64,000 nucleotides of DNA, taken from Pseudoalteromonas nigrifaciens (GTDB taxonomy: Bacteria > Pseudomonadota > Gammaproteobacteria > Enterobacterales > Alteromonadaceae). Positions within the stretch are counted from its first letter, which is position 1, and each line of letters begins with the position of its first letter. The notes below the pieces were generated by a model. The model did no database searches, had not been told where the DNA came from, and saw only the letters and a list, made by a program, of their open reading frames with translations. Positions 26,312-35,391 of this stretch are shown one piece after another. Location: contig NZ_CP011036.1 of assembly GCF_002221505.1 (NCBI RefSeq), positions 682,001 to 746,000 of the forward strand, in the 5' to 3' direction. The translations under genes and the position numbers were made by a program.

Positions 26312-27985
26312 TTATTGCGCAGTCACAGCCTCTTTTTCGTAACGAAGTTTGCCTGCAATCCATGTTTGTAATACGTTTATTTTATATAGTTCATCAACCG
26401 GGGCTTTAAAATAATCTTTATCTATTAAAATAAAGTCGGCCCACTTTCCTTGCTCTAAACTACCCACTTTAAACTCTTGATGCGCTGCATAAGCGCCGCC
26501 TAGGGTAAAAGCACGCAGTGCGTCTTCACGGCTTAATACTTCGCTAGCGCGCCAGCCCTGGGTTGGTTGTTGGTTGTGATCCATACGAGTAATTGTTGCA
26601 TACAAGCCATCAAAAGGATTTGCCAATTCTATTGGGTAGTCAGATCCTGCTGCAATCACTGACCCTTGTTTTAAAAAGGTTTGCCATGCATAAGCACCCG
26701 CTAATTGCTTTTCGCTTAAGCGTTGCTCTGCCATGTGCATATCAGAGGTGGCATGCACTGGTTGCATTGAAGGAATAATTTTTAATGTTTTAAAGCGCTT
26801 AATATCATCAAGCGTTACTATTTGTGCATGCTCCATACGGTTACGTAGTAAAATTCCGCCGGTTGCTTTAAATACATTTTTATAAGCATCTAATACAACG
26901 TGGTTAGCTTTGTCGCCAATTGCATGGGTGTTGGCACTAAAACCGCTTTTAAAACTAAGCGTAAATAACTCTTCTAGTTTTTGCTGGGTTTCGAGCATTA
27001 AGCCATGGTGGTTTTTTCTATCGGCATAATCCTCAATTAGCGCCGCGCCACGCGAACCTAATGCGCCATCAGCATAAACCTTAACGCTGCGAATAGACAT
27101 AAAGTCGTTGGCATCTTGGTATCGACCTGCTTTTAACATGGTTTTTAAATCAGGACTCGCGCCACTGAGCATTGCCACAATACGCAGTGGTAAATTGCCT
27201 AGTTCACCGCGTTCTTTGTATAATTCCCAAGTGGTTTTATCTATACCCGCATCATGGGTTGAGGTAATCCCTAAACTTAATAAATGATTACCGGCAGCAT
27301 CTAAAGAGTCACTAAGAGTTTGTTTTGATGGTTTTGGCATAAATTGTTTAATTAACGATTCTGCTTTATCTACAAATATACCAGTAGGATTGCCAAATTC
27401 GTCTTTAATAATTTCGCCGCCTTCTGGCGATTGGGTGTTTGCAGTAATGCCCGCAAGCTCTAGGGCTTTGCTATTTACCCAAATAGCGTGGCCATCAATT
27501 CTCGATAGTACAATAGGGCGATCGCTCACTACTTTATCTAAATCGGCAGCGGTAGGAAACTGCTTTTTTTGCCACAGCTCTTGATTCCAGCCACGGCCAA
27601 TAATCCAACCTTGTTTGTTATTTGCAAATACCTTGAGTTTATTAGTAACTTCATCAATAGAAAGCGCACCGCGTAAATCTAATTGTGACAGGTTATTGCC
27701 TAAACCAATAATGTGACCGTGTGCGTCAATTAAACCCGGTAATAGCGTATTGCCATGAGCGTCAATAAGCTTGGCATCTGGAAAGCTATTTTTCAGCGTA
27801 TCGCCGCCAAGTTTAACTACTTTACCGTTTTTTATAACTAAAGTAGAAAACTGCTGCACTTCACCTTTGTACAAAGGTGTGTAGCCGTTGGCGTTGTAAA
27901 TAACTTTAGTTTGCGCAACCGCAAGGCTTGAGCCTGCGCAAAGGCAAGCGAGTAGCAAAGGTTTGATTATTTTTTTGAGTGGCAT
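26312..27985 (-). CDS. Exported YtcJ-like metal-dependent amidohydrolase
   Basis: A 557-residue protein with a signal peptide (about 1-24, ending LAVAQT) and an amidohydrolase TIM barrel. Metal ligands are visible in LIDAHGHI, in HAIGDKAN and in GSDYPIE, as is the catalytic architecture of the YtcJ/amidohydrolase_3 group. These enzymes hydrolyse amide or N-formyl bonds of varied small molecules, and the substrate is not predictable. The periplasmic location is inferred from the signal peptide. It is a single-gene unit. Confidence 0.85.
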   Translation of the reverse strand: MPLKKIIKPLLLACLCAGSSLAVAQTKVIYNANGYTPLYKGEVQQFSTLVIKNGKVVKLGGDTLKNSFPDAKLIDAHGNTLLPGLIDAHGHIIGLGNNLSQLDLRGALSIDEVTNKLKVFANNKQGWIIGRGWNQELWQKKQFPTAADLDKVVSDRPIVLSRIDGHAIWVNSKALELAGITANTQSPEGGEIIKDEFGNPTGIFVDKAESLIKQFMPKPSKQTLSDSLDAAGNHLLSLGITSTHDAGIDKTTWELYKERGELGNLPLRIVAMLSGASPDLKTMLKAGRYQDANDFMSIRSVKVYADGALGSRGAALIEDYADRKNHHGLMLETQQKLEELFTLSFKSGFSANTHAIGDKANHVVLDAYKNVFKATGGILLRNRMEHAQIVTLDDIKRFKTLKIIPSMQPVHATSDMHMAEQRLSEKQLAGAYAWQTFLKQGSVIAAGSDYPIELANPFDGLYATITRMDHNQQPTQGWRASEVLSREDALRAFTLGGAYAAHQEFKVGSLEQGKWADFILIDKDYFKAPVDELYKINVLQTWIAGKLRYEKEAVTAQ

Positions 27986-28041
27986 AGTGAGCTTATTTTT
28001 ATTGTTAATGGCTTTAACATAACAAACTCACTTTTATAATA

Positions 28042-28062
28042 CCAACCACTTGAGGTGGTTGG
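28042..28062. repeat. Intergenic hairpin
   Basis: Arms CCAACCAC (28042-28049) and GTGGTTGG (28055-28062) with a five-base loop, preceded by TAATA. It lacks a long T-run and looks like a small REP-like palindrome between the EF-hand cluster and the amidohydrolase gene. Confidence 0.4.
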
Positions 28063-28108
28063 ATTGTTATTTGTGCAGAGTAAGCCAGTTAATTTATTGG
28101 TAAATTAA

Positions 28109-28345
28109 TTACTGACTTGCATAAAGTGTAAATTCGCTTAAAGAAAGGTGGCCGTCTTTGTCTTTATCGTAACTTGCAAAACGAGACCATAGGGCAGGGT
28201 CACTGGCTGTTTCTGCTCGGCTTAATAAGCCGTTTTGGTTACGATCAAATTTTTCAAATTGCTTGGCAATGTTATTGCTGCTGGCAAAGCTTGGTGTGCT
28301 ACAAATACTAAGCGCAACGAGCGCTATATAGCTTATATTTTTCAT
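28109..28345 (-). CDS. Exported two-EF-hand protein (fourth of cluster)
   Basis: A 78-residue protein with a signal peptide (about 1-21, ending SFAS). Two canonical 12-residue EF-hand loops follow: DRNQNGLLSRAE at 34-45 and DKDKDGHLSLSE at 60-71. Both have the acidic ligand positions and the central glycine, so both should bind Ca2+. It is the last of four tandem EF-hand genes on this strand, eight bases after the previous one. The ribosome-binding site is weak, so translation may be coupled. Confidence 0.82.
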   Translation of the reverse strand: MKNISYIALVALSICSTPSFASSNNIAKQFEKFDRNQNGLLSRAETASDPALWSRFASYDKDKDGHLSLSEFTLYASQ

Positions 28346-28352
28346 AAATTAC

Positions 28353-28589
28353 TCAGTAGAGGTTATTCGTAAGATAATTTTTAAATTCAACCAATGAAAT
28401 TTTATTATCTTGGTTTTTATCCCATTTGCTAAAGTTGTTTAGTAAGTGCGGTTGAGCCTCAAGCTCATGGTGAATTAAATAGCCGCTTTGATCTGTATCA
28501 AGGTGATCAAAACGTTGCTTTACATCAAGTGCTAATGAATTAAAGCTTAGTAATAATAAGCAACTAACTAAACAAGCGCGTATCTTCAT
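28353..28589 (-). CDS. Exported two-EF-hand protein (third of cluster)
   Basis: A 78-residue protein; start at 28589 after AAGGAG. Signal peptide about 1-20 (ending SLA). EF loops are DTDQSGYLIHHE at 31-42 and DKNQDNKISLVE at 57-68. In the second loop the central glycine is replaced by asparagine, so its calcium affinity may be altered. Same 26-residue spacing between loops as its neighbours. Function beyond calcium binding is unknown. Confidence 0.82.
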   Translation of the reverse strand: MKIRACLVSCLLLLSFNSLALDVKQRFDHLDTDQSGYLIHHELEAQPHLLNNFSKWDKNQDNKISLVEFKNYLTNNLY

Positions 28590-28744
28590 GGTGCTCCTTC
28601 GCAAAGCTCATTTTAATGTCATTCGTAATAAAATAAAGTACTTGCCATAATTTAACGCCCAACATTAAATCCATTTACACACTCCCTCAGGGGTTATAGC
28701 AAATACTTTTAGTTAATTTTACAAGATTAAACTTGAATTTAAAC

Positions 28745-28972
28745 TTAAGGCTTAAACGCCTCAAACTCTTTTTTAGAGATCATTTCATCGTTATTTACAT
28801 CTAAATCAGAAAACTGTTTCATTACTTCTTTATCTTTTTTGGCTTCGGTAATAGATATTTTTCCATCCATATTTTTATCTAAAAAAGCAAAACGAGCATT
28901 AAACGATGAAGCCAGGGCAGTAGCACTAATAACTAAAAACAGTAACGAAAATGCGGCTATAAGCTGTTTCAT
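28745..28972 (-). CDS. Exported two-EF-hand protein (second of cluster)
   Basis: A 75-residue protein with a good AAGGAG site seven bases before the ATG and a signal peptide (about 1-22). EF loops are DKNMDGKISITE at 32-43, canonical, and DVNNDEMISKKE at 58-69, where Glu replaces the central glycine. The gap to the next gene (28605-28744) holds no clear terminator. Confidence 0.82.
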   Translation of the reverse strand: MKQLIAAFSLLFLVISATALASSFNARFAFLDKNMDGKISITEAKKDKEVMKQFSDLDVNNDEMISKKEFEAFKP

Positions 28973-28999
28973 AAAAAACTCCTTTGGTTACTAGGTTAG

Positions 29000-29233
29000 T
29001 TACTTAATAAACTGTTTAAACTCATCTAGCGACAACTGACCATTTTGATCAGTATCTATTTGTGAAAAGTTTTCATGAAGTACAGCGTCCTCACCAGCTT
29101 CAGCTTCGCTGAGAGTACCGTTACTGTCTTTATCAAGTTCATTAAAAGTAGCTTGTACATCCATTGCCAGCGCGTTAGCGCTCAAAAAGCCTAGCGCAAC
29201 GATTGGCATAATAATTAAAAAGCGATTACTCAT
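29000..29233 (-). CDS. Exported two-EF-hand protein (first of cluster)
   Basis: A 77-residue protein. The ATG at 29233 is preferred because it lies seven bases from an AAGGA site, while an ATG two codons earlier abuts it. Signal peptide about 1-23 (ending ALA). EF loops are DKDSNGTLSEAE at 34-45 and DTDQNGQLSLDE at 60-71, both canonical. It is first in the cluster and divergent from glrK. Confidence 0.84.
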   Translation of the reverse strand: MSNRFLIIMPIVALGFLSANALAMDVQATFNELDKDSNGTLSEAEAGEDAVLHENFSQIDTDQNGQLSLDEFKQFIK

Positions 29234-29543
29234 GGTCATTTCCTTATAAGATAAACTTAGATTAACTATTACAAAAACGATGCCAATTATTTTTATCTTT
29301 TAAATTCAGTTGCTTATGGTTTTTGGTGTTATAGGTTAAGCAAGTTTTACAGGTATCTGTGTGTTTTTTGCAACGAAATTTGGCTTATAAATAAAGAAGC
29401 AATACAAATCAAAGAGTTGAGTTGTTGCTGTTTGGCAACAGGCGGCTTTACAGTACGAATAACAGATATATAAATTGATTCAGCTAGTGTATAACTTAAA
29501 CGCTTAATAATAGGCTGTTTAAAGTTACTAAAGGATGGATGCA
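29234..29543. promoter_or_regulatory. Divergent control region, EF-hand cluster / glrK
   Basis: A 310-base region that must drive the EF-hand genes leftward and glrK rightward. A short hairpin GTTGC/GCAAC lies near 29424. I looked for a sigma-54 site and did not find one. Confidence 0.4.
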
Positions 29544-31001
29544 ATGCCAGCAGCGATGGCTGAAAAATACAAAGCAATACTTAATTGGCGCCCTAATTTA
29601 ATTAGCCAGTTTGTAATGAGTATGCTGCTGTCGTTATTACCCTTATCGTTAGTGGTTATTGTATTTTTAAATGCGCTTAATAAGCAGTTAGCTGTAACTC
29701 AGCAAATTGTTAGTAATAACTACCAAGTAACTAAATCGTTTAATATTTTAAAACAAGAACTCAATAGTTTAGAGCGCGCTACTCGGCAAAATTGGGTACT
29801 AAAAAGTGAGTCACTCGATACGCTCATAGTTGATAAGTGGCAAGCATCGCTACAAAGTATTGAAGATCTTACACGTATAGCGCCCAGTAAAAGTCACACC
29901 GCACAATGGCAGCGTTTAACGAATACTCTGCAACTAGCACACACTCAACTTGTTGAACAAAAACAACAGCAGGTAGCCTTGTTTTTACCTATTAGCGATT
30001 TACTCGCCGAACTTACCTTATGGTTACGCGATAAAAGCGAAACCCAAATTACTAATAATCAAAAAGAAATAGCGCAGTTACAAACTTCATTTATTAACTG
30101 GCTGGTGGCGCTAATTCCGCTAACACTCTTAGTAGGAGGCGGTTTTTTGTGGCGTATAAGTGGCCGCTTAAAAAGCTTGACTAAAATTATTGGTAAATTA
30201 GGGCAAGGTGACTGGCAACAAAAAATAGCCGTGCAAGGCTCAGCAGAGCTAGTTGAATTAGGTAATAAATTACAATGGGTGCAAGCTCAGTTACATATAC
30301 TTGAGCAGCAAAAAGACACCTTTTTACGCCACGTTACCCACGAACTTAAAACACCTCTAGCCTCAATGGTCGAGGGCACCGACTTGCTCAGCGATGAAAT
30401 AGTTGGCCCTATAACTAAAGAGCAACGCGCTGTACTTGAGCTTATTAGCCAGTCTATGGTGCGCCTTCGTACTATGATTGACAGCCTACTTAGTTATAAC
30501 GCGATTCGTACTAGTAAAGACAGCGTAAGTGAGGTTGAGTTTAATCATTTAATTAATAAAATTAATAGTCATTTTGAGCACCGCCTAACAGCCCGAGAGC
30601 AAATCCTTATTTGGCATAACAACTTACCTAATAAGGCGCTTGCGTTACCTGGGGAGTTAATTGAAATGATTTTAGTGCAATTAATTTCTAATGGCTTAAA
30701 GTTTTCACAACACGGGCAGGCAGTATCTATAGCGTTAACCTTTGAGCACAGTAAGCTAAAAATGGCGATAAGCGACGAGGGATGCGGAATTAAAGAGCAC
30801 GAAAAAGCACATGTTTTTAGCGCATTTTATCAAGGTAAGCATAGCAAAAATGTTACGCTACAAGGCAGTGGCTTAGGCTTAACTATTGTTAAAGAGTCAG
30901 TAGAGCAATTAAACGGACAATTATTAATAGAGCAAAATGAACCCCAAGGTTGTCGATTTTTAATTACGCTTCCCATAATAACAAATCAAGGAGTTAACTA
31001 G
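29544..31001 (+). CDS. glrK: Envelope-stress sensor kinase GlrK (QseE)
   Basis: A 485-residue inner-membrane kinase. Order: membrane helix (about 17-40), periplasmic helical sensor (about 41-185), second helix (about 190-208), HAMP region, phosphoacceptor His266 in RHVTHELKTPLASM, and ATPase domain with DEGCGI and GSGLGL boxes. The segment FLRHVTHELKTPL...EGTDLL follows E. coli GlrK, and the qseG and glrR genes directly downstream confirm it. The start at 29544 is spaced correctly from AAGGA; an ATG at 29535 overlaps that site. It senses envelope stress and phosphorylates GlrR. Confidence 0.9.
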   Translation: MPAAMAEKYKAILNWRPNLISQFVMSMLLSLLPLSLVVIVFLNALNKQLAVTQQIVSNNYQVTKSFNILKQELNSLERATRQNWVLKSESLDTLIVDKWQASLQSIEDLTRIAPSKSHTAQWQRLTNTLQLAHTQLVEQKQQQVALFLPISDLLAELTLWLRDKSETQITNNQKEIAQLQTSFINWLVALIPLTLLVGGGFLWRISGRLKSLTKIIGKLGQGDWQQKIAVQGSAELVELGNKLQWVQAQLHILEQQKDTFLRHVTHELKTPLASMVEGTDLLSDEIVGPITKEQRAVLELISQSMVRLRTMIDSLLSYNAIRTSKDSVSEVEFNHLINKINSHFEHRLTAREQILIWHNNLPNKALALPGELIEMILVQLISNGLKFSQHGQAVSIALTFEHSKLKMAISDEGCGIKEHEKAHVFSAFYQGKHSKNVTLQGSGLGLTIVKESVEQLNGQLLIEQNEPQGCRFLITLPIITNQGVN

Positions 31002-31002
31002 C

Positions 31003-31545
31003 ATGACCTCGCGTTTAATGGCTATTTTATGTGTGTGTGGCAGTGCCATCATTTTATCGGGGTGCAAAACTAATAACCCCCAACAGCAAGTGGTTGATAG
31101 CCCTGTGGCGCAAACTCAAACTAAAGTAACGAGCGATAAAAACAGCCAGCCAAGCCCAAAGCCTCGGCCTAAAAGCGATCCTATGTATCCCCCTGCGGAG
31201 CAAGTAATAGCCTGGCATGCTAATAAATGTGGTGGTTTTAAGTTAACCCCAGATAACAAAGATTTTGTTGGCGAAAAAGAACTAAAAAACTTTTTTCAAT
31301 TTATGTGTTTAAACACTAGTAGCGATCCTAATACGGTAATGAGTAAGTTACTTAAACTTGACCAAGCTTACTATTGGCCAGACGATATAAAACAGTATTT
31401 ATGGCTACAAAAACAACAAGTAACACTACAAATAAATGCTAAAAAAGAGCAGCAAGCACTTAATAATAAAATGCAACAAACGCTCTCGTCATTAGCAACC
31501 ATAGAGCAGCAACTGTTATTACGCGAAGAAACTAAGGAGCAGTAG
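31003..31545 (+). CDS. qseG: QseG-like outer-membrane lipoprotein
   Basis: A 180-residue lipoprotein with the lipobox LSGC (Cys21), a proline-rich linker and a coiled-coil C terminus (about 130-180). It starts two bases after glrK with an AGGAG site and is followed two bases later by glrR. In E. coli, QseG occupies this place, interacts with the kinase and controls its activity. Sequence similarity is low, so the name rests largely on position, length and lipoprotein signal. Confidence 0.72.
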   Translation: MTSRLMAILCVCGSAIILSGCKTNNPQQQVVDSPVAQTQTKVTSDKNSQPSPKPRPKSDPMYPPAEQVIAWHANKCGGFKLTPDNKDFVGEKELKNFFQFMCLNTSSDPNTVMSKLLKLDQAYYWPDDIKQYLWLQKQQVTLQINAKKEQQALNNKMQQTLSSLATIEQQLLLREETKEQ

Positions 31546-31547
31546 TT

Positions 31548-32897
31548 ATGCCAGCAATAAAACCGCAAGGTGCAAAAGTATTATTAGTGGATGACGATGC
31601 CAGCTTATTAAAATTGCTCGCTATTCGTATCGAATCAAAAGGCTACGAGGTTACCACCTGCGAGAGCGGCCTAATTGCGTTACAAATATTAAAAAGCCAA
31701 GTGTTCGATGCCGTAGTAACCGACCTGCGCATGGACGAAATGGATGGCATGGCACTGCACCGCCAATTGCAAAGCCGCTATCCGGCATTGCCCGTTATTA
31801 TGATGACAGCGCATGGCTCTATTCCTGATGCGGTAGAGGCTACCAAACAAGGCATTTTTGCATTTATTACCAAACCAATAGATAAAGACGAGTTATTCGA
31901 CAGCTTAGCAAAAGCGATAGAAATACACGGCGTAAATGCCGATGAAATAATACCCACTAGCAATATAGTTACCCGTAGCGGCGCTATGCTACATTTGCTA
32001 GAGCAAGTTAAACTGCTAGGGCCAACGCAAGTTAACGTATTAATATCGGGAGCCAGTGGTACGGGTAAAGAGTTATTAGCTCAAGCTATTCATCAGCATA
32101 GCCATGTAAGTAAAGGCCCATTTGTAGCGATAAACTGCGGCGCAGTACCGGGTGAACTGCTAGAGTCAGAATTATTTGGTCATAAAAAAGGTTCGTTTAC
32201 TGGGGCAATAAAAGATCACCAAGGACTGTTTCAACAAGCTGAGGGAGGCACCTTATTTTTAGATGAAATAGGTGATATGCCGCTTAATTTACAAGTTAAG
32301 TTACTGCGCGTATTGCAAGAAAAAACCATACGTCCAGTCGGCTTTCAAGAAGAAATAGCCATAGATGTTCGCATTGTATCGGCAACTCATAAAAACCTCC
32401 CCGAAGCGATTATAAATCAGCAGTTTAGGGAGGATTTATACTACCGCTTAAACGTGGTTAATTTAAAACTCCCTCCTTTGTGCGAGCGTCGCGAAGATAT
32501 AAGTCTACTTGCACAATACTTTAGCGCCAGTATTGCAAAGCGAATGAAGCAAAGCGAAAAACACTTTGCCAACGACGCCATGCACGCACTCGTGCGTTAC
32601 GACTGGCCAGGTAATATTCGCCAACTTCAAAACGTGGTAGAGCAAGTTGTAGCACTTACCCCAAGCGAAGTTATTTCAGAGCATTTAGTGCTAAGTGCAT
32701 TAAATAGCAACGAAAAAAATGTAGAGCCATTGTCGCTAAACGACGCTAAAAAAGAATTTGAACGCGACTACGTAATAAACACCCTTAAAATGGCTGGTGG
32801 AAATGTCGCCGAAGGCGCAAAACTAGCTAAACGTAACCGTTCAGATTTTTATAAACTGATTAAAAAGCACAATATAGATGTTGATAATTTAGCTTAA
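31548..32897 (+). CDS. glrR: Sigma-54-dependent response regulator GlrR (QseF)
   Basis: A 449-residue NtrC-type activator. The receiver domain has VDDD at 14-17 and the phosphoacceptor Asp59. The AAA+ domain (about 142-370) has Walker A GASGTGKE at 168-175 and Walker [13 protein letters not shown] Fis-type helix-turn-helix is at the C terminus. The sigma-54 contact loop reads GSFTGA (215-220) instead of GAFTGA. In enterobacteria GlrR activates the GlmY small RNA and rpoE with sigma-54. AAGGAG precedes the start. glnB, which follows in E. coli, is absent. Confidence 0.93.
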   Translation: MPAIKPQGAKVLLVDDDASLLKLLAIRIESKGYEVTTCESGLIALQILKSQVFDAVVTDLRMDEMDGMALHRQLQSRYPALPVIMMTAHGSIPDAVEATKQGIFAFITKPIDKDELFDSLAKAIEIHGVNADEIIPTSNIVTRSGAMLHLLEQVKLLGPTQVNVLISGASGTGKELLAQAIHQHSHVSKGPFVAINCGAVPGELLESELFGHKKGSFTGAIKDHQGLFQQAEGGTLFLDEIGDMPLNLQVKLLRVLQEKTIRPVGFQEEIAIDVRIVSATHKNLPEAIINQQFREDLYYRLNVVNLKLPPLCERREDISLLAQYFSASIAKRMKQSEKHFANDAMHALVRYDWPGNIRQLQNVVEQVVALTPSEVISEHLVLSALNSNEKNVEPLSLNDAKKEFERDYVINTLKMAGGNVAEGAKLAKRNRSDFYKLIKKHNIDVDNLA

Positions 32898-32921
32898 ATA
32901 ACCAATTTATAGGAACTAAAC

Positions 32922-33422
32922 ATGCAGTTATTTATGGTGTATTTAGGTGGGCGAATTCAGGGCTGTCATATAGAAATGCACGACATTCGTTTTGTAGTTG
33001 GGCAAAACATTGAGCAAACCTATACTAAATTAAAAAGCCAATGGGTGGGCGACAAAAACAGCGTGCATATGGATAGCTATATGGCAATTAACCACATAGA
33101 TGGTTATAAAGTTACAGTAAGCGACACGCCCGTTGAGCAAACTAAACAGCTTTACTTTGTAAACTTAGGCGCCTACAGAAGCGATTTAATGGCTGAGCAA
33201 CACGACTTTGCACTGTATGTAGCAAGCAGTAGTCAAGAGGCCAAACAGCGCGCTAAAAACGATTTACTCGCTGGCTTTAGCCATATTCATAAAGATGATT
33301 TACACGACGTAGACGATTGCTTTGCAATAGATTTACTCGACAGCCAGCTTAGTATAAAACTGACCCCAAGTGGGCAAGCACAAAAAATTAAACCTGATTG
33401 GTTTGGTTATCATGTACTTTAA
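32922..33422 (+). CDS. DUF1543 protein
   Basis: A 166-residue cytoplasmic protein. It begins MQLFMVYLGGRIQGCHIEMHD, the hallmark of DUF1543, and appears to hold two related halves (the second around LYFVNLGAYRSDLMAEQHD). The function is unknown. It starts 24 bases after glrR with a TAGGAA site, so it could be part of the glr operon, though the family is often encoded alone. Confidence 0.85.
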   Translation: MQLFMVYLGGRIQGCHIEMHDIRFVVGQNIEQTYTKLKSQWVGDKNSVHMDSYMAINHIDGYKVTVSDTPVEQTKQLYFVNLGAYRSDLMAEQHDFALYVASSSQEAKQRAKNDLLAGFSHIHKDDLHDVDDCFAIDLLDSQLSIKLTPSGQAQKIKPDWFGYHVL

Positions 33423-33437
33423 ACACATAACGCAGGA

Positions 33438-33665
33438 TTAAGAATCCTGCTCGTTTTGTTCTTTTTTTTCGCTTTTAGCCGCCATTTTAAAGGCTACAAC
33501 CACTAAGCCAAACATTGCAAATGGTAGCGCTGCTAACATGTATTCAATCATGTTACTGTCTTGATAATCTGCTTGCATAAAAAAGTGCCCCACCACACAC
33601 ATTAAAATAACCACCAGTAATATAGGCAGTAGCATGAGTTCTTTTTTTGCAGAGTGCTTTTTCAT
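33438..33665 (-). CDS. Small two-helix membrane protein
   Basis: A 75-residue protein with two predicted membrane helices (about 10-30 and 42-62), a lysine-rich N terminus and a charged lysine/glutamate C tail. I do not recognise a family. It converges with the DUF1543 gene; a hairpin (GCAGGATT/AATCCTGC, 33432-33450) overlaps its stop codon. Confidence 0.6.
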   Translation of the reverse strand: MKKHSAKKELMLLPILLVVILMCVVGHFFMQADYQDSNMIEYMLAALPFAMFGLVVVAFKMAAKSEKKEQNEQDS

Positions 33666-33807
33666 TGTTGTTATGACTTTAGCTAAAAATAAAGCGCTAT
33701 TGTAATGAGCAAGTTAGCGGTAGGTCAAACTACTCAGACTTTTAATATGGTTTTGGGTATAATTAGTACCATTAATTGCAGTTTTGGTATTTGTTTTTGG
33801 AGGTTAC

Positions 33808-35058
33808 GTGGATAAAGCATTGGAGCAGGTTTACCTAGTTGGTGGTGCAGTGCGTGATTTACTGCTAAAAAGAGCATCAAATGACAACGATTATGTTGTT
33901 ATTGGCGAAACGCCACAGACAATGGAAGCGTTAGGCTTTGTGCCAATAGGTAGCGACTTTCCGGTTTACTTACACCCAAAAACCAAAGAAGAATATGCAC
34001 TTGGGCGCACTGAGCGAAAAAGTGGTAAAGGCTATACCGGTTTTGTGGTTGATGCCAGCCCAGATGTGACTCTAGAGGAAGACTTAGCCAGACGTGATTT
34101 AACTATAAACTCTATGGCGCTCGATGCTAACGACAATATAATTGACCCATTTAACGGCCAACAAGACCTTAAAGATAAAATACTGCGCCATACAACAGAT
34201 GCATTTGTAGAAGACCCAGTGCGGGTGTTGCGTATAGCTCGCTTTTTAGCCCGTTTTGGCAGCGAGTGGCGTATACATCCGAGCACTTATGCACTAATGC
34301 AACAGCTTAAGCAGCAAGGCGAGCTTAATCATTTAGTGCCAGAGCGAGTATGGTTAGAGACCGAAAAAGCCCTGGGTGAAAAGCATCCCGAACTTTATTT
34401 TCAAGCGTTGCAAGGCTTAGGGATTTTTCCCGAGCTTGAGAAAATGGTTAATGTGCCGCAACCTAAACAACATCACCCCGAGGGTGATGTGTTTGTGCAT
34501 ACCATGTTAGTACTTAGGCGTGCAGCCGATTTGAATTTTGATTTAGCAACGCGTTTTGCTGCATTAACTCACGACTTTGGTAAAGCGATCAGTTTTAAAA
34601 AACGCGGTAATTTACGTGGCCATGAACGAGATGGGGTTGCTGTAGTTGAACAGTTTTGTGAACGTTTAAAAATACCTAATTGCTTTCGCGATATTGGCGT
34701 ACTTACTAGCGATAATCACACTCTTTGTCATACATTAGAGCAATTAAGGCCCGAAACGGTTCATAAGTTAATTGTGACTAATTTAAACGCCTTGGTTCAT
34801 CCACAACGTTTTATTGCTTTTACTCAAGCATGCCAATGCGATGCACAAGGGCGCGGCGAAACACTCGTAGATAAACCTTACCCGCAAGCAGCTAAGCTGC
34901 GTGCTATTCATGCAGAACTATTAAAGCTAGATAAAAAACAAGTGGTACAAGCTGCACTTAACAGCGGCAAAAAAGGCCCAGAAATAGGCGAGGAAGTTAA
35001 ACAAGCGGAAATAAACTGTGTAAAAGCGTTTTTAACACGAGAAAAACAGGCACAGTGA
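33808..35058 (+). CDS. cca: Multifunctional CCA tRNA nucleotidyltransferase
   Basis: A 416-residue enzyme that builds or repairs the CCA end of tRNA. The start is set at the GTG at 33808, four bases after GGAGG. This places YLVGGAVRDLLL close to the N terminus, as in E. coli Cca. The head domain has the Asp-x-Asp pair in DNDYVVIGETP, the ERKSGKGYTGF and RRDLTINSMA motifs. The C-terminal HD phosphohydrolase domain is present (HPEGDVFVHTM, THDFGK), so the protein is the long multifunctional type. Confidence 0.94.
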   Translation: MDKALEQVYLVGGAVRDLLLKRASNDNDYVVIGETPQTMEALGFVPIGSDFPVYLHPKTKEEYALGRTERKSGKGYTGFVVDASPDVTLEEDLARRDLTINSMALDANDNIIDPFNGQQDLKDKILRHTTDAFVEDPVRVLRIARFLARFGSEWRIHPSTYALMQQLKQQGELNHLVPERVWLETEKALGEKHPELYFQALQGLGIFPELEKMVNVPQPKQHHPEGDVFVHTMLVLRRAADLNFDLATRFAALTHDFGKAISFKKRGNLRGHERDGVAVVEQFCERLKIPNCFRDIGVLTSDNHTLCHTLEQLRPETVHKLIVTNLNALVHPQRFIAFTQACQCDAQGRGETLVDKPYPQAAKLRAIHAELLKLDKKQVVQAALNSGKKGPEIGEEVKQAEINCVKAFLTREKQAQ

Positions 35059-35076
35059 GTAGGGTATTAAAAGTAA

Positions 35077-35241
35077 TTAAATTAAGTAACTTGATGTGCT
35101 GTTATCTTTATTGCACTGGCGCTGCGTTACTTTTTTATAGTTGCGGTTTTGGCTCTGCTCGCTTACAGGTTTAGTGCTTGTTGTTGGCCTATATAATTCA
35201 AATATAAAATCTAGCTCTTCTTGTTCTAATAGTGGGTGCAT
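35077..35241 (-). CDS. Possible 54-residue protein
   Basis: The minus strand has an open frame of 54 codons from an ATG at 35241, with a TAAGG site seven bases upstream, to a TAA at 35077. The N terminus MHPLLEQEELDFIFELY is acidic and amphipathic and loosely recalls the CheY-binding N-terminal peptide of FliM. The rest is polar and low-complexity. The region between cca and the sortase kinase (333 bases) is otherwise empty. It may not be a real gene. Confidence 0.35.
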   Translation of the reverse strand: MHPLLEQEELDFIFELYRPTTSTKPVSEQSQNRNYKKVTQRQCNKDNSTSSYLI

Positions 35242-35339
35242 GATTAAACCTTAGCTTAGTGTGATTAGCGCTAGGTTAGGGTCTTGCCACTGAATTAAAA
35301 GTGAACAGTTACATTTTAACTCTTACTAAATTGTAACCC

Positions 35340-35360
35340 AAAAAAAGCCAACCCAGTGGC
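35340..35360 (-). terminator. Terminator of the pdsRS unit
   Basis: On the minus strand, GCCACTGGGTTGGC forms a short hairpin followed by seven Ts, about 30 bases after the pdsS stop codon. Confidence 0.65.
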
Positions 35361-35391
35361 GAGTATTAGTTAAGTAAATTACAACCCACTT

